Assembly (NCBI GenBank): GCA_963575745.1
Contig: CAUYUJ010014756.1
Coordinates: 62,001-126,000, forward strand
Length of the DNA: 64,000 nucleotides
Direction: 5' to 3'
Source: Prorocentrum cordatum
Taxonomy: Eukaryota > Sar > Dinophyceae > Prorocentrales > Prorocentraceae
In this document: piece after piece, positions 53,960-64,000 of the stretch
Position numbering within the stretch: position 1 is the first letter of the stretch
Layout: each line of letters begins with the position of its first letter
Made by a program: the position numbers and the translations under genes
Notes under the pieces: generated by a model
What the model saw: the letters and a program-made list of their open reading frames with translations, nothing else
Told to the model about the DNA's origin: nothing
The model's database searches: none

Positions 53960-54900
53960 GCATTTCCCCGTCGGCTCTGCCCTCGCCTCCTCGACGACAA
54001 AACGAACAGCTCCACCTCCGACTCCTGCTCCACCTCTGGCTCCTGCGATGCAGGGCACGGGCGCGACGCCATTCCCAAGTGCTGCTGCAGTTCCGACGCC
54101 AACCCCATACACCAATTCTGGTTCAGGTCATGACCCCCGCCCCGACGCCAGCCCCACTTGCCCGGGCGCCTCGGCCGCGATGCCAGCTCCGATGCGTCGC
54201 CAGCACAGGCTCCGACCCCAGCCCCGCCCCCAGCAATGGCTCGGACTCCAGCTCCAGCTTCCTGGTGGGAAAACGAGACCTACGGCGAAACCGACTCCAC
54301 GACACTTGCTTGTCCCGGGGCCCATTTGCGACCACCATCTTGAGTCAACTAAGTTTGCTTGAAATTATTGACCACCATCTTGAGTTCACCAAAGTTGCTT
54401 GGACCATGCACTGGAGACCACAGCCATGAGTTCACAGATGGCGCCTGAGACTAGCATCTCGAAGTCGAGCACGACATCGAACACTACGGCACCAACCCGC
54501 CCGCCACAACGGAGCGGAGCACCACGGCAGAAAACATCATTATGCAGTCGAACACTCCCGCGGCACCCACTGTGACGCACGCGCGAAGGAATGAGGGCAC
54601 ACGTGCGATGGTACAGACTTCTCGATCCACAAAGGCTCTGACTCCATCTCTGACTCCCGCACCGAACATCGGCACCCTCACTCGACACCAACATCGGCAC
54701 CCTCACCGGCAGTGGCCACAATGGGCTTCCTTATTCTGACAGGGGCACTTCAGTTAGTCCCGACATCAGCATCGGCGCCATCACCGACACCGACACAGAC
54801 ACCAGCATTGACAGCAGCATCGACATCAAGACCGACACCATCTTCGACTCTGGCACCGACACGCGATCCGACGGAGCAGCAGTATTGGGCGCACGCGGGT
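53960..54900. repeat. Degenerate CCGACTCCAGC / CATCGACACC short repeats
   Basis: Loose 6-12-bp repeats (GCTCCGACTCCAGC, GGCACCCTCAC, CATCGACACCGACAC) give Pro/Thr/Ala-rich frames. No domain seen. Confidence 0.55.
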
Positions 54901-54944
54901 TTCTGAGGGCCCCCGGTCAATCACGAACGTGGCGTCACAGTTGT

Positions 54945-55010
54945 TCCTCCTCCTCCACCTCCCCTTCCTCCTCTTCTTCCTCCTCCTCCTCCTTCTCCCC
55001 CTCCTCTCAA
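54945..55010. repeat. TCC microsatellite
   Basis: Short CTCC/TCC run. Confidence 0.9.
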
Positions 55011-55544
55011 AAAGGCCTGGGGGCACCCGAGTGGGCCCCCACCCACATCACCAAGGGAGGCCCCCGGGCGCTGGGGCCAGGGCCCCTGGCCCCCGGCCCC
55101 CGACGCAACATAACGAAGTAAACTATGCGAGGATCTACGCACGCAAGTTACTACAGAACAGACCTGGAGCAGCATGCAAGGGCGGCCAGGCGGGGGGGGG
55201 AAGGGAAGTGGCGGGGGCTGGGGGGCGGTCGTCGGATCGCCGTGGACGTCGCAGCGGTGCCGGCCGCAGGTGGCGGGTGTCGTGGTGGCTGTCGCCGCGG
55301 TGGTGGTCGTGGTGATCGCTGTGGTCGTGATGGTCGTGGTGGTTGTCGGGGTGGTTCTGGTGGACTGAGTGGTGGCCGTGCCAGGGCGGCGTTCCCGCCG
55401 GCGCGGTCGCGCTGGCGGTGGTCCTGGCCCTGGCGGTCGCCGCCGAGGGCGCCGCCTGCGCCGCCGGTCGCGATCACCTCCCGCCAGGCACAGGGCTACT
55501 GCTCGGGCGGGAGCCGCCGATGGAGACGAGCCAGCGGCGCCCTG

Positions 55545-55800
55545 CCGACACATCCCCGTCGACGCGCGGGTCTGCGCCGCGGGCGCCTGGCAGGCGCTGA
55601 GGATCATCTCTGCGCTGCCCACGACCAGCGCAGGTTGGATGCGGCGCCGCGCGGCGGCGATGACAGCCGACCGGTCCGCGTCGGGCAGGTGTGCGCCGTA
55701 GGAGCGGACGAGCGAGACGAGCTCATGCGCCAGCCGCCTTCCCGACTCCAAGAGGGCCCAAACCAGCTCGCCCCCCGATGGGGGGGTAGCAGTTCCGCTC
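55545..55800 (-). CDS. Possible exon of an unidentified gene
   Basis: The minus frame reads GGELVWALLESGRRLAHELV, SLVRSYGAHLPDADRSAVIA and AARRRIQPALVVGSAEMILS. These are regular helix-forming stretches unlike the repeat-derived frames around. It sits within a larger GC-rich open frame (54921-56486) whose other parts look compositional. No splice sites or family identified. Confidence 0.3.
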
Positions 55801-56554
55801 GGCGCCCACAGCGCACGACGCGGCCAGCCCGTCGCTGTTGGATCGCGCCCTCCCGCGCTCGAGGTTGTCCGAGCGCGCGCAGGTGACAGACCAATCAACG
55901 TAAATAAGCTGTCCGGTGGCCGCGCCGCAGGTCGCCAGGTCCAGGCGGCCCCAGGTGCGCTCTGGCCCTTGCCACTCACTGCGGGCCACGCCTCCGCCGC
56001 CGGCGCCGCCGCTGCCGAGCTGCGGCGAGCGGGGCCCCAGGCGCGCCCAGCAGCGCTGCGAACCAGATAGACCGGGAGCCCGAGTCGGAGGTTGATCCAG
56101 AAGGTCGGCCTTGCGAGGCTGCGAGGGCGGGCGCGATGGCCTGCGGCGAAACGCGCCCGCTGGCCCCCGAGGGGCGCCGGGGCGCAGCCGGAAAGGCACC
56201 CGCCACCTGCATGCACGAGGACAGACGGCACGCGCCGCGCGACGCTGGCCTCTCCGACGGCAAGTCTGACACGCAATGGAAATGGACACGACATGACACG
56301 TTGGGAATCAAAGTGGCGCGCGGTAGCCACTAGCGCGCGCGTTCCAGCACAATCATGCGAAAACAATCGGTTTGATTTACAATCGCAGTGGCGCGCGCCG
56401 AGGATGCTCCCCAGGCCAACGCGGCTTCTTTCTTTATACCTGCACCAAAGAAGGGCGCACGCGGCGCCCGCGACATCAAATCGCACAGATCCAGTTTACT
56501 TTCGACAAAAACAAGTGGCACTGGCGCTCTGGTCCACAATAGAAAGTCGCGCTC

Positions 56555-56760
56555 ATATATATATATATATATATATATAAATACATACATATGCATGCAT
56601 GTATGTATGTATGTTTGTATGTATGTGTATGTACGCATGTACGTACGTACGTGTATGTATATATATATATGAATACGCATAAAAATGCATGCATGCATGC
56701 ATGCATGCATGCATCCGTACACGCACAACATATATATATATGTACACACGCATGCTGCAC
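56555..56760. repeat. AT, GTAT and GCAT microsatellites
   Basis: (TA)n at 56557-56580, GTAT/GTAC repeats to 56670, GCAT repeats at 56686-56714 and TA at 56731-56742. 55800-56555 holds no supported feature. Confidence 0.95.
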
Positions 56761-57111
56761 AGCGATGAATTTCATGCATTACCCACGCGCGCGCGACGCC
56801 AAACGGAAATATATGAGACATCACAAGTTGGGCGTAGAAAACTAAATGGGGAAAACCGAATTCCTCACAGCGACTTGCGAAACACTATGTGATCTTACTG
56901 CGCACGCGCGCGAACGCTCGCACGCGGCGGCACATGAACAAACAAACAAACAAACAAACATGGCACGCATCACCCCGAAAACCGAACGATGAAAGCCGAT
57001 TGTTCCAGTTGCGCGTTGGGCATCAACGTGAGACCACGCAATAAAATTATCCTGGCGAAGGGCCCAACCATACGCAATTCCGAATGCCGCCGTTGTAAGT
57101 ATCGTCGTTGG

Positions 57112-58470
57112 TGGAACACCCGATGGGGCTTCGAAGCGTGTGAGAGGTGCGCCAAATGGAGGTGGAACTGCATGCGGACCCTGCCACTGGGGCCTTCGGT
57201 GGAGCACCCTGTGGGGCCGCGAAACGTGTGAGGGGTGCGCCGAAATGGAGGTGGAACTGCATGCGGACCCTGCCATTGGCGCCCTCGGTGGAGCTCCCTA
57301 TGGGGCCGCGAAACGTGTGAGGGGTGCGCCGAAATGGAGGTGGAACTGCATGCGGACCCTGCCACTTGGGCCTTAGGCGGAGCTCTCTATGGGGCCACGA
57401 AACGTGTGAGGGGTGTGCCGAAATGGAGGTGGAACTGCATGCGGACCGTGCCACTTGGGCCTTAGGCGGGGCTCCCTATGACGCCACGAAACGTGTGAGG
57501 GGTGCGCCGAAATGGAAGTGGAACTGCATGCGGACCCTGCCACTTAGGCCTTAGGCGGAGCTCCCTATGGGGCCACGAAACGTGTGAGGGGTGCGCCGAA
57601 ATGGAGGTGGAACTGCATGCGGACCCTGCCACTGGGGCCTCAGGTGGAGCTCCCTATGGGGCCACGAAGCGTGTGAGGGGTGCGCCGAAATGGAGGTGGA
57701 ACCGCATGCGGACCCTGACACGTGGGCCTTCGGTGGAGCTCCCTATGGGGCCACGAAACGTGTGAGGGGTGCGCCGAAATGGAGGAACCGCATGCGGACC
57801 CTGACCTGGGCCTTCGGTGGAGCTCCCTATGGGGCCACGAAACGTGTGAGGGGTGCGCCGAAATGGAGGTGGAACCGCATGCGGACCCTGACACTGGGCC
57901 TTCGGTGGAGCTCCCTATGGGGCCACGAAACGTGTGAGGGGTGCGCCGAAATGGAGGTGGAACCGCATGCGGACCCTGACACTTGGGCCTTCGGTGGAGC
58001 TCCCTATGGGGCCACGAAACGTGTGAGGGGTGCGCCGAAATGGAGGTGGAACCGCATGCGGACCCTGACACTTGGGCCTTCGGTGGAGCTCCCTATGGGG
58101 CCACGAAACGTGTGAGGGGTGCGCCGAAATGGAGGTGGAACCGCATGCGGACCCTGACACTTGGGCCTTCGGTGGAGCTCCCTATGGGGCCACGAAACGT
58201 GTGAGGGGTGCGCCGAAATGGAGGTGGAACCGCATGCGGACCCTGACACTTGGGCCTTCGGTGGAGCTCCCTATGGGGCCACGAAACGTGTGAGGGGTGC
58301 GCCGAAATGGAGGTGGAACCGCATGCGGACCCTGACACTTGGGCCTTCGGTGGAGCTCCCTATGGGGCCACGGAACGTGTGAGGGGTGCGCCGAAATGGA
58401 GGTGGAACCGCATGCGGACCTTGCCACTGGGGCCTTCGGTGGAGCTCACTATGGGTCCACGAAACGTGTG
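57112..58470. repeat. 89-bp tandem satellite, ~15 units
   Basis: Unit landmarks are CCACGAAACGTGTGAGGGGT, GCGCCGAAATGGAGGTGGAA, GCATGCGGACCCTG and CCTTCGGTGGAGCTCCCTAT. The spacing is 89 bases, for example starts near 57983, 58072, 58161, 58250 and 58339. Units at the right are almost identical and those at the left are more diverged. 89 is not a multiple of three, so frames rotate and encode nothing stable. Confidence 0.97.
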
Positions 58471-58700
58471 GCCATGATGGAGACGGCGATGATGATGACG
58501 ACGATGGTGATAAGAACGATGATGATGATGATGTTGATGATGACGGTGACGATGACGATGATGATGATGCTGATGATGAGAGGAGGAGGAGGAGGAGGAG
58601 GAGGAGGAGGAGGAGGAGGGGGAGGAGGAGGAGAGGAGGAGAGACGCGGGGCACCGTCTCTTCAAAACGAGGACCCAACACCACAGGATGGTTGGGAACA
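58471..58700. repeat. GAT/GACGAT and GGA microsatellites with satellite flank
   Basis: GATGATGAC repeats to 58580, GGA to 58640, then GTCTCTTCAAAACGAGGACC shared with 13590. Confidence 0.9.
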
Positions 58701-59145
58701 ACAGGGTGTTGTGTTTTATTGCGCGCACGCGGCACCATATATTTTTATTTTTAATTGTTTATTTTTTATAAAAGGACAGGCGTAACCCCGAAAACATAAT
58801 GATAACAACCAGTTGTTGCACGTGCATTCTGGTGTTCAGTATGAGATCACGAATCGGGAACAGCATGCGCTCTTATTGCGCGCGCGCACGCGGCGCCATG
58901 GGGGGAAAACACCACGGCATGATGAGATCCAAATTGCAAGTGAAACAGTTGTTTGTCATCGCTCCGTGTTCGGCAGCGACGCGCGTCACCCTTGAGTCGC
59001 TATTTTGGCGCCGCGCGCGCACGCGCGCAATGGGGAAAAAGCTGCGTTTCAGAACTCATGATATCACGTTGAAGCTCAGAACCCATGTGAAACAGTTAGT
59101 CTCTCGAGTCAACTTGCGATCGTTTCTTGTTCAGTGCTTTGCCGA

Positions 59146-59350
59146 TCGGCGCGGGCCCCATGGAATGGATCTCGGTTGTCCTTTGGCGCCTGTCTCGGGC
59201 AGGTGGAGCCGCCCCCATAGTGGACGCCCTGTTGCGAACAGCCGCATCAAGCAAAGGTCTGGAGCCAGACCCCCCCCCCACCCACCCACCCACCCACCCA
59301 CCCACCCTACCCCCCGCACCCCACCCCACCCCCACCCCCACCCCCTCCCC
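59146..59350 (+). repeat. Dispersed repeat R2, copy 3, and CCCA tract
   Basis: GGCGCCTGTCTCGGGCAGGT, AACAGCCGCATCAAGCAAAG and GGAGCCAGACCCCC, then (CCCA)n to 59350. Confidence 0.8.
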
Positions 59351-59399
59351 CGCAAGGGTTGCATCTCCGTGCCCTGGAGCATCGCTCGCGGCGAGGTTT

Positions 59400-60335
59400 T
59401 TGTAATCTTCCACAAAAGGAATCGTTTTTGTAATCGGCCACAGCAGAAGTCTTTTTGACCCCCCCCCACACACACACATTGATTCTTCTTGTGGGACCTT
59501 CGAACAAAATTCCTGTGCGCCCGGCCACGGAAGGGGGGGGGAATTCGGCCGACGAAAAAGGCAATTTGGGGGGCCAAAAACGTTGCGTTTTGAATTACAA
59601 GTTGGTTTTCAATTGAAAACCCAAAGAGGCAAAAAAAGGCAACTTGGAAGCAAAGAAAACTTGTGTTTCTCAGTGCTTGCGCATATGCAAATTGATTCCC
59701 AGTGTGCGGTATTCCCATAAAGTCCTTTGAGCCTCGTTCAAGAAATTTATTTGCAATGCACACATGGATTTCTAATTGTCCCCTGCACAATAGGAATCGA
59801 TGTGTAGATCCCCACAAAAGGGTTTTATTTGAATACCACACAATAGGAATCAATATGTAAATGTGCAAACACTAAAATCACATGTTTTCCTTGCTTCCAG
59901 GGTGCCTTTTTGCGTTTCTTGGTTTTCCATTAATAACCAGTTTTCAATTCAAAACACAGCGTTCTTCGCCCTCTGAATTGCTTTTTCTGTTTTTTGTTTT
60001 TGTTTGTGCTTTTTTCGTCGGCCAGGCCCCCACCCGCCTCCGCCTGAGCCAGGCGCAAAGGAATTCTATTGAAATCCTCGACAAAAGGAATTCCGCTGAA
60101 ATCTTTTACATGAGAAATCTTATTGAAATCTTTTACAGAAGGAATCTTGTTGAAATCCACCACAAAAGGAATTATATTGAAATCGTACCCCGTAGTTCCG
60201 GCCCAGTTCCCTTGCCCCCTTTTTCTTTCGGGGCTGGTGCCTCCCTGGGCCCTCTGGGGCTTTCTGTGGATGATTACCAAAGAATTTTTCTGTTGATATC
60301 AGGAAGATTCCTTGCGCGGCGGATTGCAAAAAAAG
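59400..60335. mobile_element. Long inverted repeat with 27-bp minisatellite ends
   Basis: Left-arm pieces (AATTCGGCCGACGAAAAA near 59540, CGTTTTGAATTACAAGTTGG near 59586, CAACTTGGAAGCAAAG near 59640) pair with right-arm pieces near 59892 (CTTGCTTCCAGG), 59940 (TTTTCAATTCAAAACACAGCG) and 60015 (TTTTTTCGTCGGCC). Both outer ends carry GGAAT-TTGAAATC-ACAAAA units, about four and a half on the right (60059-60185). The loop spans roughly 59665-59885. Confidence 0.65.
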
Positions 60336-60589
60336 ATTGCTTCTGCGGCGACTTCATTTTGTTCGACGTTGCGCCGGGCCTTGGTATATGAATGGTCGTT
60401 TGGCCCATCGGGGTGCGCTCGCAACGCCGTTGTCCCGTCTGCCGCTCCCCCTTTCTCTCCCCCTTGCCCTCCGCCTCCTGTCGCGGGTGTTTTTTTACTT
60501 CTGGTCTCTGCCAGCGCGTCATGAAGATGGCGCGCGCGATAGCCGATTTTGGCAACCACGCTGCCCAGCCACCCTCGCCGCGTCTGCGG

Positions 60590-62527
60590 ATCTGCTTCCT
60601 ATGGGCGGCGATGCGCGCGACCTCGTTGGCGGCGGCCGCCATTCCTATCTGTCGCAGACGCAAGGGGAGCTTGCAGCGATAACGAGGCAAGTAGCCGCAG
60701 CTACCTTGTCGACCCTCAGCGACGCAGAGAGCGCTGCCGCCGCCAGACGAGATGACCTGTGGCACTGCCCGTTGTGCCCTCTGAAAACTTTCCAGCGGAG
60801 AGGTAAATTGGTCTCCCACGTGCGCAATCTGCACGCTGGCAAAAGCTTATGTGGCGCGTCGAACAAACAGATTCGCGTGATCCATGCGATGTGTAACTAT
60901 TCAGTATTACGCCAGCGTTCTGCAAGCCTCTGAACTACGCGCGGAGATGGGCATGGGCCGAGCTCGCGGCTTTCGCGCAGCGCAGAGTTCATTCGGAACG
61001 GGTGTGAGGAGTGTCCATCTCGGGACGAGGTCAAGCATCAGCTGAGGTGGACTGACTTCAATCGACACACAGTCCTACTGCTCGATGCTGGCGATCGCAC
61101 TCGTTTCATTTACGCGCGGACACAGGGCTGTTCCACCGAGTCAGCGAGCATTACCAGTGTACCAATGCTTCCTTGGCTTCGTCCCGTCCGCTTTACTCCA
61201 CCCGGACACTTAGGGGTCCGAGAAGGGAGCTGGGGCGCACTCGAAGGACGCAGCAGGTTCCACCCGCTATCTTTCACCAGAGGACGCCCGCATTCATTAA
61301 ACCTTCGCAGAGGGTTGATTGAAACATTGCCGCATCGAGACCACGATTGCGAAGTGCCACGAGGAGGCGGACAAGACTTGACGGGCAGTAGTCAACCCTG
61401 CTTTCGGTATGTATTGTACCAGACGCAGCATGGAGCATCCGGAGGTGAACGAAAGCCAGGTGTCCACGTCCAGTTGTCGGCACAGCGCATGGACTCGGTT
61501 CTCTTGGTCAAGCCGGCACCGTCGGAGGCATTCGCGCACGCTTAGAGAGCTCTGCTCGAAGCGGCCGGCAACACGAACGGCGCGATGCAAAAGTACGCGT
61601 GATCTGTTCAGATGCGCCCATGCCGTCGGAGGACGCCGCCCTCCGCGCCGCGTTCCCGCGGCTGCAAGTGCCTCTCCAAGGGCCCCCCTGCACATCGCGC
61701 TCGAGGTCGAGCAGGCGTCCGGCGAGAAGCGCACTCCGCTATCGACTCTCATCCGCCGATGCATCGCGAAGTTCTCGAACGGCTTGGACGATGTCAAGCC
61801 TCACTACCGTGGGCAGCGGCGGCGAACGGATTCGAAGTCACTGGACGATGCGATGTCCTCGCTGTCGGATGCTTCTGTGGCGAGAGCCACGTCGGCGATC
61901 GAGGCCGCAGGCTACCCCGAGCGACCGCACCGCAACGCCGTCTCCTTCGTCAAGGACATCGCCGCCCTGCGCAACATGCCCCCGCGGGGGATGGGCAAGA
62001 CGACCGGCAAGAAGAACATTGTCTGGGGAAGCTTGCGATATGCAACGTCGCCCGCGCAGCTCGAGCACCTCCTGAACCCGGGTAGATATCACTGCGCGGA
62101 ATCGCGGCATTCAGGTGATGCATGGAACAACGAGGAACGAAGCATTCCATGTGCAATTAAAGGCATTATTCCGCAATGTCTTTATTCAGACAGGGCGCAA
62201 CGCGCGCGCAGTTTGTTCGATTTGCACATTTGCCAAGCTTCTGGCAGGTTGGGCCCGGAAGAGTTTGCCTCTGACCGAGCGCCACCAGGAGCGCGAGCTG
62301 CTTCAGGCTGCGCCGTGCACCTTCACCCAACACCCGCCATAGATCGCGCCAAAGTTGCGCCTGCCAGCGCCAAAGTTTTGCGCGGGAGGCCAGCGGCTGC
62401 TGCGGCGATGCCCCGTCTGCGAAAGCGGTCTGCCGCTGCTAGCGCCGAAGTTGTGCGCAAGGGGCCAACGGCTTCTGCGGCGATGCTCCGCCCGCGCAAG
62501 CGGCCTGCTTCCGTCGCTGTTCCGTGA
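60590..62527 (+). pseudogene. Frameshifted C2H2 zinc-finger / transposase-like gene
   Basis: Pieces appear in conserved order but in changing frames. A zinc finger comes first (near 60766: WHCPLCPLKTFQRRGKLVSH then VRNLH; C-X2-C, H-X4-H), followed by SNKQIRVIHAMCNYSVL. Next are VRVICSDAPMPSEDAALRAA, APLHIALEVEQASGEKRTPL, STLIRRCIAKFSNGLDDVKP and LRYATSPAQLEHLLNP. Then comes GTTRNEAFHVQLKALFRNVF (near 62119) and a basic tail with two 28-residue repeats (MPRLRKR, MLRPRKR). I recognise this order, with a G-T-x-x-N-E-x-x-H motif, from zinc-finger transposase-like proteins repeated in dinoflagellates. At least three frame changes and several stops make it a dead copy unless introns explain some. 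It is the only element here that might relate to a DDE enzyme besides 23.2-26 kb. Confidence 0.5.
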
Positions 62528-63060
62528 GTTCTTCCAATGTGTTCCCCAGGAATTGACGCGTGCATGCTTAATTTTTCTCCAAATCGGAGTGTCTTCCCAA
62601 TGAATTACGGTGGTGGCGTTGGTTAAGGAATGTGCCCAGGATGGCTCGGACCCTGGATGATTCCTTCTTTGGCGAAGGCAGTTGCGATACCCATGGTCCA
62701 TGTTCGATCCATAATTGGGGTTCCAATGGCCTCCAAACCTTGGATTTCTTATTAAAGGTTTCCTCGTCCAACGCCTCCACCATAAATGGATGCGGCGCCC
62801 ACAGGCTGAGCCTTGTTCGCGCCCGTGTCAATGTAAGCGCATGCTGCCGTTCAGTGAACTGCTCAACAGCGTTACTCAGTCGCCCCCTTGCTTCGAGAAC
62901 CAACAACATTACATGGATTCGTCATGTGAGTTGGCAGCTATTCACCATTGGCCAGACTCTCTTTTCTCATGCATCCTGCTATTCCACTGGGGAAGCCAGT
63001 ACAGAATGTCATGTTCCAGGGCATTGGGGTACAATCTCTACCCCCCTCCCCCCCCTTCCG
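62528..63060. other. No feature recognised
   Basis: Open frames up to 147 codons on both strands, without recognisable domains or repeats. Confidence 0.4.
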
Positions 63061-63065
63061 CCCAA

Positions 63066-63326
63066 GTCGGGTTGACCCAAAATGGGGTCCAGCGACAAGG
63101 GGGTGGTGCAATAGATCTGGTGCAATAGATGTGTGGAGCAATACCTTCGGGGCGTGCAATACATTTCGGGGCGCAAATGTATTGCTGTAGTTTCGCGTGC
63201 ACTACATTTAGTTGCAACACAATGCAATACAATTCTCCGGCGCAATGCATTGGCAATACAATTGCCCCAAATCTATTGCACCACCCCTTTTTCAGCTAGA
63301 CTCCATTTCGGGTCACCCAAACCAAA
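63066..63326. mobile_element. MITE-like element M4 with ~50-bp inverted ends
   Basis: GGGTTGACCCAAAATGGGGTC and GGGGGTGGTGCAATAGATC-like sequence at the left pair with GATCTATTGCACCACCCC-like and GACTCCATTTCGGGTCACCC at the right. The interior contains many GCAATACA/TGTATTGC words. No coding content. Confidence 0.75.
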
Positions 63327-63372
63327 GTCGAAACGCCGAATAAGAAAACGGAGAGGAGAGGTCGCCACAGAA

Positions 63373-63534
63373 ATAGGTTGGGCCTGTCCCTCTACAGGGC
63401 GAATATTCCTAAACGGTCCAAGAATACTATGGGGACGAGTTGTTTTTGTTTGTTCTTGTTATGTTGGGGCACTTTTGGGGGTATTCTTAATTTTTCGCCC
63501 AAAATCCGCCTGTACGGGGACAGGCCCGACCTAA
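63373..63534. mobile_element. MITE family M1, copy E
   Basis: TAGGTTGGGCCTGTCCCTCT at the left and CGGGGACAGGCCCGACCTAA at the right. Internal GGCGAATATTCCTAAACGG and TTTTTCGCCCAAAATCCGCC. Target duplication not evident. It lies about 46 bases from element M4. Confidence 0.85.
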
Positions 63535-63539
63535 CAGTG

Positions 63540-64000
63540 GCGAGGCCGCCCCAGCGATCCGAAGCTCCAAAACATTTGAGCGGGCGGTTTTTGGCTGTTT
63601 CCGGCCTCCATGGGGCCCTCGCCAGGCCTCGGGATACAGTCAAAGCACGATTCAGGATGAAAAGCCAGTCTTAGGGAAGTGGTCCAGGTTTCCAAGGCCC
63701 ACACATCAAAAAGATTGAAGCACCTGGATGTCTGGGGTGTACGCTGGCGGGAACGGCCCAGCGTGTGTAACGATTCCTTGGGCTCGTCGTTATGTTCGGT
63801 AGTCCACAGGGGCAAGCTTGCAGGAGCTCCGGTTCCTTCCGAGCGGGTGGGGTGGATCTCCAGTCCCGCTGCCGCGCGTTTGCCCCTGAAGCGTCGATGG
63901 TTTCCAATTCCTCCGACGGCGTATGCGTGTTCGCTTGCTTGATAGTTGGTTGGGTGTCTTGCCTGTACCCTTGCTGGCTTATTCGCCGGCTGGCGTGCGT
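63540..64000. other. No feature recognised
   Basis: Unique-looking sequence to the window edge. Short open frames only. Confidence 0.4.

Noticed and set aside
57112-58470. Series of similar 73-81-residue frames resembling a protein repeat family
   Set aside because: The 89-bp period is not a multiple of three, so the similar frames are the satellite read in rotating phase.

Overview
The window is nuclear DNA of a eukaryote, almost certainly a dinoflagellate. The strongest evidence is two relics of the dinoflagellate trans-spliced leader (SL), a near-perfect one at 32524-32543 (minus) and a degraded one at 4272-4292 (plus), each just 5' of a plausible start codon. Supporting signs are a split gene of a transposase-like family I associate with dinoflagellate genomes, introns bounded by inverted repeats (introner-like), the GC-rich exons and the very high load of simple and satellite repeats. 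No prokaryotic organisation, rRNA, tRNA or CRISPR array was seen. The genus cannot be fixed from sequence alone; Prorocentrum- or Polarella-like genomes would fit.

Layout. 1-8960: two copies of a roughly 2.2 kb block (unique flank plus TAC/AGT trinucleotide arrays) enclosing a degenerate minisatellite, a cysteine-rich secreted-protein gene (4356-5412, plus) and a long foldback element (6275-6960). 9-20 kb: gene-poor, with tandem repeats, a MITE, a 3.2 kb satellite with alternating-CG cores, and palindromic CG units. 20-34 kb: the gene-bearing segment, all on the minus strand: an upstream exon cluster (32.97-33.64 kb), gene A (30660-32473, behind the SL relic), gene B (27689-30167), a transposase-like gene (23180-26031) and a small acidic-protein gene (21171-21810). 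Most of their introns consist of GGA/TCC-rich DNA. 34-48 kb: tandem and foldback repeats, MITEs and a 1.2 kb TG array between inverted repeats. 48050-48149 is a 100-N assembly gap, so linkage across it is assumed. 48.2-64 kb: G-run and GGA/TCC arrays, three MITE copies, a LINE remnant, an 89-bp satellite, a long inverted repeat and a frameshifted C2H2/transposase-like pseudogene.

The most interesting theme is transposon-made introns. In the cysteine-rich gene an intron-bearing insertion with inverted-repeat ends interrupts one of two tandem protein repeats. The second repeat preserves the uninterrupted sequence, giving an internal empty site and an apparent 3-bp target duplication. Two further introns, in the transposase-like gene and in gene A, also have terminal inverted repeats. 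A separate five-copy MITE family has 20-bp-scale terminal inverted repeats and an 8-bp target duplication. All calls were made by eye: exon joins are the simplest in-frame GT-AG (or stated non-canonical) solutions, and copy numbers and boundaries of degenerate repeats are approximate.
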